This document shows, one piece after another, positions 1 through 11,737 of a DNA stretch of 64,000 nucleotides. The stretch comes from Hypomesus transpacificus (taxonomy: Eukaryota > Chordata > Actinopteri > Osmeriformes > Osmeridae): positions 7,372,902-7,436,901 of the forward strand of contig NC_061062.1 in the NCBI RefSeq assembly GCF_021917145.1. Reading direction: 5' to 3'. How positions within the stretch are numbered: position 1 is the stretch's first letter; each line of letters opens with the position of its first letter. A program made the position numbers and the translations under genes. The notes beneath the pieces were generated by a model. The model saw only the letters and a list, made by a program, of their open reading frames with translations, was not told the origin of the DNA and ran no database searches.

Positions 1-1129
1 TGCTAGAATGTTGTCTATTTGTAGCGTGTTTGCACATGTTGGCCACCGTACAGGGCACTACTCAGGAAGCTCCGATGAGAAAATGCATCCCAGATTACCC
101 AAATTCACCCTGTATATAGTCTATGCCAAAAACCCAGCACACTGACCAACTGGTTGTTGTTGGTTTGTGCCTTCAACTTCTGCAGTTGAAGTTGGAAGTT
201 TATCAGTGATATGCATAATAGTTCTCATGTTTTTCTAACATTTAGAATTTTGAGTATGATCTGCTCTGACTCAAGTAGTTAAAATGATCTCCTGTAAACA
301 CACAATCTTAAAAGTCAATTTAAAAGAGGAACTGATTGGAGAGCGTGTCTGTGTGTGCCAGAAATTGGAGGGGAGAATTCATAGGGAGAATTGTGTCTAT
401 GGTTGGGACAATTTCCTGCCATTGATGTTGTGACCTGTTGCGCTTCCTTTCCTTAGACAAACACAGGAAGTGATCTGTACTGCCACATTCATCTGCATCC
501 CACAGGCAAGAGAAAAAACAATATACTGTCCCCCCCAAGGAAAGCCCTCCGTTAGCAATGGGCAACATACATCAGTACTAGATGGTACCAAAGTTTTAAT
601 AATGCCATCCACATTTCTATCATAAAACATGAAACTTTTAATGCAATCAGTAGCCTACCATAAAATGTGAAGTTGAATTTGTTGGTTAGTGTTGAATTGG
701 CAGTCCAGATTAAATCTAAATCATTGCCTGGATGATAGAAATGTATCATTTTTGCAAATTACACGTGGACCATAACTTCATTGGTAGACCACTTCAACCC
801 TTCCATACACATTGAGATGAAATAACTAAGTAAAAATAATAGTTTGTGAATGTTGCAAGATTCCATAGCGTTACAAAAGTGATAACACTCTTCATTGTCG
901 TAGATTTATCAACCAGATTATGTTTAATAGGCTGTATAAAGAACTCAATGTATAGTCTATTTCAAAATTCCCATCTATGGTATCTAAATATCACAGTTTT
1001 TACTCTACAAACTGCTTTCCATTAAAGTAATATAGCATGAATATATAGTAATTTTGGTTTGTCTTCTTTTTAGCACAAAATGAATTAAGCATATGATTGC
1101 ATTTTCACAAAATTATAACAATAAAATTT
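1..1129. other. AT-rich non-coding flank, nothing recognised
   Basis: No reading frame here resembles a known protein, and no repeat family is recognised. The short frames at about 320-750 are broken and of unbiased composition. The stretch may be distal upstream DNA of cd93 or the flank of a gene outside the window. Confidence 0.5.
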
Positions 1130-1845
1130 AAAATGGCGACAGGAGGAGTTGGAGACCTTCCTCAAGGGTGGACGTGAAAATTGAGTGGCTACTCGTCAAA
1201 ACAACTATCCCAATCTTATCTACTTTCGACCCCGTAACCAGCACAGGCCTTGGCCAAGGCCGTTGCTGGAAAACAACTACCCTGGGAGCGCTGAAGCGAG
1301 ACTATCTTGCTCCCCCCCCACACCGACATCTGTTGTTTGGTCACTGCTCGGGTCATGACCAAGGATGTCTCCTAGCCAATACAATCTGCACAGGGAGAAT
1401 CGGACTGATTGTGGCCTAGGTCGGGGCGCCAACCCAGACCTACTCACACATTAACTTTCACCTACTACAGATGTCACCACCCCCCCATCCAACGCCTTCG
1501 CCTGCTTGTTTTGCCTAGGGTGGCTGGCGGGTCTGTGTTCAGCGCCTACCTTGGCTGCAGGTCCAGATGCTGCTGTCTACCCCCACTCCCCGTTGCAAAT
1601 CACATGTTTTTGTAAATGTTGTTGGGCTTATGTGCTGAGGTTTTTGCCTTTTCCCCACACTGTACTCTTCTAGAAGCATTGTCTGGGGGTTGCCTTTTTC
1701 TCTCCTCCTCTCTCCTCATGTTATGCTGTAACTTTTGTAGTTGGCGCCGAAAATGGCTGCCTAGATAGGCTCTCCTGCCAAAGTAAATTCCTTGTCTGTG
1801 CAAACTGTCATGGCGAAGAAACACCAATTCTGATTCTGGTTCTGT
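1130..1845 (+). mobile_element. Probable retroelement copy (non-LTR-like, non-coding)
   Basis: A GC-richer block sits abruptly inside AT-rich DNA. It begins near an AAAATGGCGAC motif and ends in a tail reading about AAGTAAATTCCTTGTCTGTGC, then a GGCGAAGAAACAC-like stretch and short GATTCTG/GGTTCTG repeats. The same tail occurs in reverse orientation near 30905-30965, which indicates a dispersed element inserted through its 3' end. No reverse transcriptase is encoded, so this is an internally deleted or non-autonomous copy. The two short open frames (1168-1419 and 1409-1615) lie inside it and are not treated as genes. The exact family is not recognised. Confidence 0.5.
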
Positions 1846-2471
1846 TTAATTAATAGAAATGTTACCCTTATATGTATTTATTTAAAATGAACAGATTGAA
1901 TTTAGATTTAACTAATTTTCTGCAGGTCATGCACAGGTGTAGAAAATGGTCAACAACATCCTCAAATACATGATAAACAAATGATTAGGGAACTATAAAT
2001 ACAATTATGTAGCCCAACATAATCCTTGTGTATATGACTATGATATAAACATTAACTTCAAAATAGGCCTGGTTTACTTTCGATTAAATTACTTATTTGG
2101 TTTCTTTGATTGGTTTATGAAAGTGTTTCCATTTCTGGAGTAGGCTCCACAAATCCAGAGACCACATTTAGGCCGACCATGGATGGAGACATCTGTAAAA
2201 CATGTCTAAACATGACGAGGTCCTGCTATTGTGTTTGGTTTCCAGAACGGAACTTGCTTCTCGGGGAGACAAAAGTAACATTCTGCTACAGATTATTATT
2301 TCCGTCTTCAGTCTGTTCACTAAACAGGATACAGGAGTTTGAACGTTCAATTTGAATTCCCACCACTCTGTGTTTTTGCATTGAGTAGACAGCCTCATGG
2401 AATTTTAATGTATCTGCCAATGGAGCATATTGATATGAATTGTAATCTATAGTTGATCATTTGTAGCAATA
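1846..2471. other. cd93 upstream region
   Basis: Mostly AT-rich DNA between the retroelement and the cd93 start codon. A TTTGTAG directly before the start (2461-2467) could serve as a splice acceptor for a 5' UTR exon. No clear TATA box was identified. Confidence 0.35.
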
Positions 2472-4202
2472 ATGTTCTTAAATCTTTTACTACTGCTCCA
2501 CATCTGTGGGTCAATGGGAACCACAGACAACATTGCTGCAAGTCTATGTTCATCTGAAGCCTGTTTTACCTTACACATGGAAAAAGTGATCTTTGAGGAT
2601 GCTCGACAGAAATGTGAAGACAATGGAGGTTACTTATTTACAACTAAGAACAACACCGAGAAAGCACAGTTCCAATCAATTCTTTCTCATCTTGATAGAA
2701 AAAATCGACGATGGGACCTAACATTTTGGATCGGATTAAAATTAAGCAAAGGGGAGTGCGTTACAGATAGATCAAGTCTGAAGGGCTTTAAGTGGATATC
2801 CGGCATGAACTTTGACCAGTATTCAAACTGGGACAGGGAGCCCCTCCGTACATGTACAGAAGACAGGTGTGTCACAATAAATTATGATGTATCAAGCAAC
2901 AGCGAGTTGAAATGGACAGATGGATCATGCAAGGATACAGCTTTTTATGCATGCAAGTTCTACTTCAAAGAGATGTGCAAACCTCTGTCATTGGCAAGAC
3001 AAGGAAAAATATACTACACTCCACCTTTTTCCAAAACCCCTTTAAATGAAGGTAATAGTCTGAATTATTTGCCAAAAGGGACATTTGCTAAGGTAATGTG
3101 CGGTGATGACAGTAGTTCACAGATTTTCACCATTTGTAAAGCAATGAACACCTGGACTGTAACTGGTCCATTTTGTGCATCAGACAACCAAAGTTGCGAC
3201 TTTAAAAATGGTGGATGTGACCATTTGTGCTTGGGTGTAAAAGCTGGTGGCGTACGCTGCGAATGCAAGGATGGCTTTGAACTGGGAAATGACCAAGTAT
3301 CTTGTGAAGCAAAAGACTATTGCCACGGTTCCCCATGCCAATATCAATGCAAAACAAGTGGCGCAGGCTTTTCATGTGTATGCCCAAAGGGTCTCCAACT
3401 GGACAAAGACTTAATTGGATGTGTTGATATTAATGAATGCCAGATGCAGGCCTGTGAGGATCATGATTGTGTCAACACGCAAGGTAGCTACATGTGCGAG
3501 TGTAGGGTGGGCTACAAAATGGTTGGTGGCAAATGTCACGACTTAGACGAGTGTACTGAATCTAGATGTTCTCAGATATGTTTGAACTCCCAAGGGTCAT
3601 TCTCCTGCCATTGTAATGCTGGTTTTACTGCATCAGAAGATGGACATGCCTGTATAGACGTTGATGAATGCCTTAATAATGTACGATGTGAGTACAAATG
3701 CAAAAATACTATAGGCGGTTTCACGTGCTTGTGTCCTAATAACTTTAGATTACATCAGAATGGACTTACATGCATTGAAGATTTAACAATTGATTCCACT
3801 GCTGAACCAACAGGGAGTCGTTCAATCTCAGTGACTCATGGCAAGACAATAGAATCTCAAACCATGTCTGATGAATTAAAAACCAAACATGCGTACACAG
3901 ACGCACCCCCATCAGACAATGTGAGCATGCATGAGCAGCCTCTTGGCAAAGTTACTTTGGAAACAAATGCTCCGAACAGCAAAACATTTAATTCCAGGCT
4001 GTTGGTATGGTACGCTATTGGTTCAGTTGTTCCACTAGTTCTTTTAATTGCAGTAACCATTGGTATAGTTATATTTCGATGGGATCGTTCTAAAAGAAAC
4101 ATAAAGAAGAAAAACTTAACTGCTGATAGCTATTGTTGGGTTTCCTCTGGTTTAGAAACTCAGTTAGAAAGACTGAATGGATCAGTGTTGACAGACAGAT
4201 GA
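2472..4202 (+). CDS. cd93: CD93 (complement component C1q receptor-like), single coding exon
   Basis: An uninterrupted 576-residue type I membrane protein. A short signal peptide (about 1-16) is followed by a C-type lectin-like domain (about 24-165, with FWIGL and a KWTDGSC core), a cysteine-bearing linker ending near TVTGPFC, and five EGF modules (about 240-435). The last three EGF modules begin with DINEC, DLDEC and DVDEC, the calcium-binding EGF signature. A Ser/Thr-rich stalk, one transmembrane helix (about 512-535) and a short basic tail (RSKRNIKKK) follow. Domain order, single-exon coding and the tail motif DSYCWV match CD93 rather than thrombomodulin or CLEC14A. In mammals CD93 is an endothelial and myeloid adhesion receptor. 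The start codon was chosen because the signal peptide follows at once. The extreme C-terminus differs from mammalian CD93. Confidence 0.93.
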   Translation: MFLNLLLLLHICGSMGTTDNIAASLCSSEACFTLHMEKVIFEDARQKCEDNGGYLFTTKNNTEKAQFQSILSHLDRKNRRWDLTFWIGLKLSKGECVTDRSSLKGFKWISGMNFDQYSNWDREPLRTCTEDRCVTINYDVSSNSELKWTDGSCKDTAFYACKFYFKEMCKPLSLARQGKIYYTPPFSKTPLNEGNSLNYLPKGTFAKVMCGDDSSSQIFTICKAMNTWTVTGPFCASDNQSCDFKNGGCDHLCLGVKAGGVRCECKDGFELGNDQVSCEAKDYCHGSPCQYQCKTSGAGFSCVCPKGLQLDKDLIGCVDINECQMQACEDHDCVNTQGSYMCECRVGYKMVGGKCHDLDECTESRCSQICLNSQGSFSCHCNAGFTASEDGHACIDVDECLNNVRCEYKCKNTIGGFTCLCPNNFRLHQNGLTCIEDLTIDSTAEPTGSRSISVTHGKTIESQTMSDELKTKHAYTDAPPSDNVSMHEQPLGKVTLETNAPNSKTFNSRLLVWYAIGSVVPLVLLIAVTIGIVIFRWDRSKRNIKKKNLTADSYCWVSSGLETQLERLNGSVLTDR

Positions 4203-5300
4203 CCTCTAATGATATGACATTTGTGAAAGCTGTTCCTTCTAGCTCTATTTATAGCATCTTTTTAAATACAATTTTCTTTACAAAAATACATTTTTCAGAT
4301 ATTTCCTTGATTGTCTGTGTACATCTTCTTTTTTTATGTGTGTCTGTAGGTATTTAGTAAGATAGATAAAAAAAGAGTGTTGTAAATTTGAACAATTCCA
4401 ATTAGGCTCACATAAACACACGAATGTGTGTGTAAAAAGGTGAAGTTTATAAACATCCAAATGTCACACGTTATGACATAAGTCTTTATGTAGCAAAATA
4501 AAAAGATTTCATTTGACAGCAGAGGGCGGAGCCTAAACATATGACTTAACTGCACTATCTATCTATAATTCCAGAAATCTGTGTTTGTCACCAACATCTT
4601 ACTCATCGATGGCATCACAGGCACTGTGCCCTATCTATAATTCGAATAATCTGTGTGTGTGTGTTCTACTGACATATTATTCACTGACTGCATCACAAGC
4701 ACTGTGCACTAGTTTGAAACAGTTATGTCAAAATGTTTTTTCAGTGTTCGATACATGCTCTGCGTAGGGACATCTGCTGGTCAATTCATGGTATGGCGAC
4801 TATGTCGAGTGATTGAAGGAACGGAGTGAAGTAAAGTCATTAGTCTAACAATTGTCATTGACAATTTGATAAATAAATGTTATGTGACAAATTTTTTGAT
4901 GTGTACGTTTCTAAAATATGTTATCATAACTTTTGGTTTGGTTTAAACAACATTACCTCTTTGCTTTAGAAAAGGTGTTGCCTGTGTGGCATGACATTCT
5001 ATTATACTATATGTCTATATTGTACTGTGTTGAAATGATAAATAAAGCCAGCTTGAACTGGTGTGCTGCTTGAACTTTGTGTTACACTGTATGTCTGTAC
5101 TATGCAACTCATGATGAAATGACAAATAAAGCGAACCTGAATGTGTAGCAGCTGTCGAGTTGTGTAATTTTGTGTGGTTTGGGTGTTGAAGTGAGTCACT
5201 GTGTGTTGCAAGCTGAAAATGACGGTGGTACAGGGTGTAAATAAAGCTTCTCTCCTCTGGACTGGAACAGACTGCACAAAGGTTCAGCATATGGTATACA
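4203..5300 (+). other. cd93 3' UTR and flank with tandem duplications and four AATAAA signals
   Basis: AATAAA hexamers lie at 4872-4877, 5041-5046, 5125-5130 and 5239-5244. The first is a plausible cd93 polyadenylation signal. Two diverged tandem copies of about 75-80 bp (about 4557-4630 and 4631-4710) share TATCTATAATTC, AATCTGTGT and GCATCACA-GCACTGTGC. The later hexamers sit in diverged units that share GAAATGA-AAATAAAGC. Confidence 0.5.
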
Positions 5301-6480
5301 CCACCCACCTGTGTTTCCCTACCTACAATAACAACATCAGTCACCAAACAATTGTAACAATCTGTCAAAGAAGTTAGTCAGATAGCTATTTGCCAACCAA
5401 GCACGTACCTGCCAACCCAACCGGATCCAGTATGCCCATAGAGAGGAGCAGTATGCACATTCACAATTTGAGCCAAGGTAGACACACCTCCTTGATAATA
5501 AATGGTTGATAATTTGTCCTAAAGTGTTCTCACTCAATAGAAGAGGCAATGTGTTAGCTAAGGTGCAGACAGTTTCTACACTTTTTCTTTGACTTCATGC
5601 TACTGGCTTATTGGGTCAAATATATTTTCAATTTAATGTATTGGGTCAAAATAGTTTTATTTCAATGTGAAAAAATAGCTTATTGCACCTTGCAGCTCCA
5701 TCAAAAACACCCCAACCTAAGGGCATTGGCGCATGTCTTTCATGATGAACATGACAGGTATAATCCAATGTTCCAACAACACAAAACAACAAATAAACCC
5801 CTGAGTATTCCTGTACACTTTCATGCAGACCCTCCCCACAAGGACCCAGACACAGTATTAAAGACAATTATCATCATTTATGTGAAGTGTGGTACAGAAG
5901 AGATAGGGTTAAACCATATATTTGAATAGTGATTTGGGTACCGTACTCACCTGGATGGAACTGGTTGTAACCTACCGTATCTACGAAAGATTTGATTGGA
6001 CAAAACAATGTGGTGGGTCTGTAACGGGCTGAACTAGCCATGTCATTGGATATGTTTACTTGTTACTGTGCTCCATTTGCGAGTCAAAGTGGGTGTGTTG
6101 TTGACCTTTCGTGAGACAAAAATTGTCTTACAAATACAAAAAAGCTTGCACTAATACGTTTTGCATATTGTAAATAGGCTTTAACCCAAACTTACATTAA
6201 ACTTTCTGAAGGATAATTCAAATATTGAATTCCGTTAAATGCAATAATCTTGAAATAATTTAATTTATCATTTGGTTCAGGTTTATAGATATTTGAGGGA
6301 ATATCTGGACTATCCAAATCACAATCGGAAAATTATAGATTTAGGACGATGCACTGTTTGAGGTTTTATTATTGCAACATTTGTTGGAGACATCGCAGAA
6401 CTATCGTCATTAATTGCTTCCTCCAATCATAAAGTAGGCGTGATACTACACGAGGGTTTCATTGGATCAACGTGTCTCCA
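5301..6480. other. cd93-gnmt intergenic region
   Basis: No coding potential recognised. The DNA is AT-rich up to the gnmt promoter. The short frames at 5597-5929 and on the other strand are not supported by homology. Confidence 0.45.
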
Positions 6481-6663
6481 CCACTGTATTCCGGTATATA
6501 ATACAGAAAGACTTTCGAAAAATATAGAGCGTATCCCCGTAGATTAGAATTGTCAATTCATTTAGGCCAGGAAAGGCCGATTATTGAAAGGTGTATACTT
6601 ATACCACGAGTCTTGGATACATTTACTGTGATATCTTGCAGCGTTATTCTTTGATGATACAGA
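6464..6663 (+). promoter_or_regulatory. gnmt core promoter and 5' UTR
   Basis: A TATA-like GTATATAATA lies at about 6493-6502, some 165 bp before the gnmt start codon. An ATTGG (inverted CCAAT) lies near 6462-6466. The spacing would give a 5' UTR of roughly 130 nt without a leading intron. Assigned from motif position only. Confidence 0.5.
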
Positions 6664-9600
6664 ATGTCGGTCGACAGTGTTTTTAGGACTCGTTCTCTCG
6701 GTGTTGCTGCCGTTGGTCTGCCGGATCAGTATGCTGACGGAAAAGCAGCTAAAGTATGGCAGCTCTACATCGGAGACACACGGAGTAGAACGGAAGAATA
6801 TAAAAGTTGGGTGGTGTCTTTGCTGAAAAAGCAGGGTGTACAGAAAATTCTGGACGTAGCATGCGGAACAGGGTATGGTGGCCGACATGACATTTGAAAT
6901 TACATTACTTTGTGCGTAATTCATGGCCTAAACCAACTGGTTATAATTAAGATAGCCTACTTATAACAAGTGTTGTTCTCTTCAAGAAACACGTCTACAA
7001 CCATCACATTGTGCCACTGAATGGAAAGTTTTGTTTCAAATTGTACAGCCAGTCTTGTCTATAGCAAGGTAGCCCTATGGCTTGCTTCAGTTCAGGACAA
7101 CAAGTGAATGTGTGTGAAGACCAACAACTGCATGGATGGAACAGATGGGCTGCATAACCCTGTTCAAACTGAAATAATTGTATGGAAATAATTGGGCCAA
7201 GCTGCCGAGATTTTGATTTTGTTTATTGCATCATATGTAGGTTTCAACATAGCTCGAACAATGAAAAATGTTTTGGTCTATTAGAGCTTGGTACAAACAT
7301 TTGAATGATCTGTTTCTTGATCTGGGATGTTAACTTATAAAATCTGTAAAAACTGCAAGTTTTTCATTCAAGATTGTGGTTTCGATAGTTAGTGATCATC
7401 ATTCTAACAAACGTTCTAAGAATTGTTTTACGTATCTACTAGTCTTATCTGTTACCAGCTGGTTGCTGAAAAAGCCTTTAAACAACTTTGTTCAAATTTA
7501 TTCTCTTGCATTAAATTCAGCATTCAGTTACTATTTGTTACAGACCGTTTGCTCGTGTTTCCCTTCAATTGATTCCGAGTGGAAAGAGGACGCATGTTTT
7601 TGAGCGCTAAAAGCGAGTATCAAATTTGGCCTCACACAAGAGTAATATTTAATTACTAAACCTAATCTCTGAAGATAGTTTTCATTTTCAGATATCCAAA
7701 TAAATTGTGTAAAGAAGTAACATTTCAGGGAAAACAAAAGTAAAAAGAGCAAATGGGACTATAGCAGATTATAGAATTGGCCAGTAGACTTTGAAGTTGT
7801 CTGCATTCCATTAAGTGTATCGTAGTAGGTCACATGTCACAAAAATGCCCAGTGGAACCCTATTACTAGTGGCCCCATCCAATTCAAGTTCTCAAAATTG
7901 TCCAGCAATACAATTATTTAAACCTGTTAGATGAATGAGCTATTGGACATGTTCGCTCTCTCTCTCTCTGAACTGATTTCCCTGCCAATGAGTAAACTGC
8001 AAAAGTTTTTTTTTTAAACTATACTGCTGTCTTGTTTGCCTGTGACAGCTGTTCTTCTATGAAGAGGGTTGACGCTCGCATACTGCCAGCTCAGCAAAGA
8101 AGCAGCTCCACCCCACTCATCAGTCGTCCACTAAAATGTCAGAGCATAGGACATGCCTCCCGTGCTCTTACTCTTTTCAGCAGTGAATCTGACAATAACA
8201 CAACATGTTGTATCCCCAAATTCTTTGCTAACAATATAGATTTGAATTATTTGTATGGACTGTTTAATGGAGGGTAGTGATGGGTCGTTTGCAAACAATT
8301 AGCTCTTTTTTAACAAATCTTTTAAGTGAACAAAATGCCACAACCCATACTGCTAGAAGTCATATGTGAACCTTTGAATGAACCAAAGGAGCTGGCAGGA
8401 ATTGTACACGCCTCTGCTTACCTGCTGAATGCAATGTGCTGTTACAAAGAGGGAGAGTGGGACAATCAGGGAAAGACTGTGTAGAAGCAAGAAGGTAAAT
8501 GTATTTAATATAGCATCTCTGGAAAATGTTGTCCCTTGTTGTGACCATGGTAACAGCCCATGATCATAAATTGTGCATCCTTCGTCACCCCTTCTGCTAA
8601 CATGTTTGCCTACATTTTGGAAATGCCTTGTTTCCATTGATTATTAGAATATGAATAAATCATCACCAATGATTTGAGGATAATAGTTTTAATTGACGCA
8701 CAGTGAGTTCTATGCTGTGGAATTGATGTTATGCGATGTTGGTTAAAAGTCTAATGTGCTGTTGTACATTGTAGGCATCAGGCACAAACTAAATTTCACA
8801 ATGACCAATTGTATGTATAAACTAATATTTAGCATATATACCCAGATCATAACAGATTTTTTTTGGTGTGTGTTTGTTGGGGGGGGGGGGGGTGGCAAAA
8901 TTGCTGACTCCAGCAGACTTTCTGCACGGAGGTCTGACTGAATGAATAGAGTTGTTTGTGAATGAGGGACTCATTGGAAATTGGTAAACAAATTGTTAAA
9001 ACTAATATCTTTAGTGAACTGAGCATCCATCCCCTATGCAGGGTCAAGGTACTCCATTTGGAATTTGGAAACTGTGAAAAGAAACAAGATTGATGACATT
9101 ATGGTTATAAATGTTTATGTGTCACTGCATCAGGCGTTCAGGACATCATTTAGCAGACTCTTTAATCCAATGTAAAGGAAATTAAGAAAGGGTCTCCTAG
9201 ACAAAGTTGCATTGAATTAGTCAATAAACCTTCTTTTGCAGAGTTGACTCCATCATGCTGGTTGAAGAGGGCTTTAAGGTAGTGAGTGTGGATGCTAGCG
9301 ACAAAATGCTGAAGTATGCCTTGAAGGAGAGGTGGGAAAGAAGAAAAGAGCGTGCCTTTGACCAATGGGGTAAGAAGCACATCCAGCTCATTGCACTCCA
9401 CAGCAAGGTGACAAGAGAACCTAATATTATGCTAAACTATCCATGCACGTTTTGTCACAAATCTTACAGCAGAAAGTAGAAAAGTCATTCATTCATGGAT
9501 TCCTATTTACATATTCTAACTTTATAGAGATTGAGGAGGCAAACTGGCTGACGTTAACAGAAGATGTTCAGAAACCAGGTGATGGATTTGATGCCGTCAT

Positions 9601-11737
9601 CTGCTTGGGGAACTCATTCGCTCACTTGCCAGATTTCAAAGGTGAGTGGAATAAGGAAAATAACTGACAAATACTACAGTAAGGTTGGCATGGGACAGTT
9701 ACAGTACCCATAGTAGTGTTGGCTTGGAGGCAGGAAGGGAATCAATTTCTCCTCAAATACGTAAGTACTTATGATACATTGGTACAGTACCTATTTATCT
9801 CAAGAATTGATTAATGCTAGAAATTGCCTTAAATCATTGCTTATAATGAAATATAATAATATTTCAATAATTTGGATTAGTTTTAGAATCTGAAGCCACC
9901 CATTCCCATCAATTTAATTCAAATACATTTCATTTTCAAAAGTGTGACATTTAACATTTTGTTCTTAACTTTGACCCAAGGGGACCAGAGTGAACAGAAG
10001 CTAGCTCTGCAGAACATAGCCAGTATGGTTAGACCAGGAGGTATCTTGATCATTGACCACCGCAACTATGACTACATCCTGGAAACTGGCCTAGCACCCC
10101 AGGGGAAAAATATCTACTACAAGGTACTAGCACAAGATGCTAGCATGTGACCCAAACTGCACTATGTTTGCTACGTGATTCAACCAGTGCATACATCAGT
10201 TTGCTCAAGTCTTAGAAAGGCCACTCGGAACCATATACTTGGCCATGTCTGATACAATTTTAGAACACTTTTTTTGTGATAAATCCGTCTAAGCTTCTCG
10301 CAGGATTAGCTGTAATTTCTTTGGCAGCTTTTGTTCTTTACCCTGTCCAGTTGATCCCACAGAGCTTCATTTAAGATGAGGATGGGACTTAATTCTTACT
10401 ATGTAATCACCAGTTACAGTAATGTATATCCCCTGCATAATAAATACGATAAGCTAATATGATTTATTAAAGTAAGTTGATGACTAGTAAACTATCTTAC
10501 CTGAAGCCCTGAGTGTGCGTGTTGATGTTGCCATTTGCTACTGTAGAATAACCCCTACATAGCTGCACTGTGCCTCCACCAATCGTGTGTGCGTGTGTGT
10601 GTATTGGATTTCAGAGTGACCTTACTCAGGACATCTCCACCTCGGTGCTTTGGGTCAACAACAAACCTCACATGATTACCCTTGACTACACTGTACAGGT
10701 GCCACATCCAGTACAAAACCATCCTGAAGTGAGGTATAAGACATAACACTTTCCAAAGTAACAATGACAGACATTTAGACAGTCAGTCACAACCCAGGAA
10801 TGGTTGTGAACTGTAACTGTAGATGTGTAAGAGTTGTATTATTTGTATAGTTGTCCACCACTATAGGAAAATGACACATACTGTAACTGATATAATGGAA
10901 TAGAGTAGGTCGTGGCTTGGGAACAATACAAACCATTGTAAGTTGGAACAGTTTTAGCCATTCAGTCAATCAGCTTGACTTATAGAAGGAATTATTAGAG
11001 TACAACACAGTTAGTACTGACACTGGTAGTGTTGGTCAACAGCAGCCTTTCTCAACCCTGGTCCTTATGAGCCTGGTAACCCATTCATTTGAATCAGGTA
11101 TGTGGGAAGAGGGAAACATCTAAAACATGCAGGGCAGGGGGTTGCTGAGGACCAGGGTTGAGAAAGTTTGGTCTACACAGGGAGTGCATTTGCAAACCCA
11201 CTTTAATAATAAGTTGATTTGAAGCTCATTATCTGTAGGAAATTGAAACGTTTATATATTCATAGGTAAGGAAAACTGTAATTGAAGATATTGAACAGAA
11301 ATTTAAAAACCATCCATATATTGGCTGTTACCTACCATGATGTATTTGCACCTGTTCATTTTATACCTATATGCCATCAATGAGGTGTACAATAGTACAC
11401 TGTTTATTAAAGATAATGTAACAATACAAGAAATCTCAACACACTGTACAGTTATTATTGGAAATAATGCATGTTGGAAGTTCCAACCAACCACCCAAGT
11501 TGTTTTTATACAACTTGCTTGATGTATCAGTGTCTTACCATGTCTGTATGTTTGTGTTCCTGTAGTAAATTTCGCCTATCCTACTACCCCCATCGCCTGG
11601 AGAATTTCAAAGCAATCCTGAGTGAGGCTTTCCACAACAAGCTGGAGCACAGTGTCTACGGTGACTTCAAGACCTACATCCCTGGCCAGGCTGAGGCCCC
11701 CTGCTACTTCATTCACGTGTGCAAAAAGACAGCTTAG
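6664..11737 (+). CDS. gnmt: Glycine N-methyltransferase, six exons
   Basis: Coding exons are 6664-6872, 9242-9369, 9528-9641, 9981-10123, 10615-10733 and 11566-11737. All junctions are AG/GT and in phase, giving 294 residues (human 295). The enzyme methylates glycine to sarcosine using S-adenosylmethionine and controls the SAM/SAH ratio; in mammals it is a cytosolic, liver-rich tetramer regulated by folate. Visible landmarks are the N-terminal RTRSLGVAA, the QYADG segment, the SAM-binding motif LDVACGTG (about 63-70), [16 protein letters not shown], the [12 protein letters not shown] loop, IDHRNYD (Arg about 178) and the C-terminal PCYFIHV. Exon 3 begins with Glu where human has Val. The start was chosen by homology to the MVDSVYRT terminus, with one extra residue. 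ATTAAA at 11921-11926 is a candidate polyadenylation signal. Confidence 0.96.
6873..9241 (+). other. gnmt intron 1
   Basis: A 2.4-kb intron of AT-rich DNA with a run of 14-15 G at about 8879-8893. A short CATTTAGCAGACT stretch near 9148-9160 resembles the tail of the SINE family seen at 38 and 52 kb and may be an old fragment. No exon or RNA gene is visible. Confidence 0.6.
11045..11168. mobile_element. Foldback (palindromic) MITE-like element in gnmt intron 5
   Basis: The left arm at 11048-11067 (TTTCTCAACCCTGGTCCTTA) is the near-perfect reverse complement of the right arm at about 11147-11166. The arms are separated by about 80 bp. Terminal inverted arms without coding capacity are typical of small DNA-transposon derivatives in fish genomes. 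Family not assigned. Confidence 0.6.

Noticed and set aside
2472-4202. Thrombomodulin as an alternative identity for the lectin/EGF gene
   Set aside because: The five-EGF layout, last three calcium-binding EGFs and the cytoplasmic SYCWV motif fit CD93 better; thrombomodulin has six EGF modules and a different tail.
5015-5368. 117-codon minus-strand frame
   Set aside because: It spans the duplicated AATAAA cassettes downstream of cd93 and has no protein-like domains.
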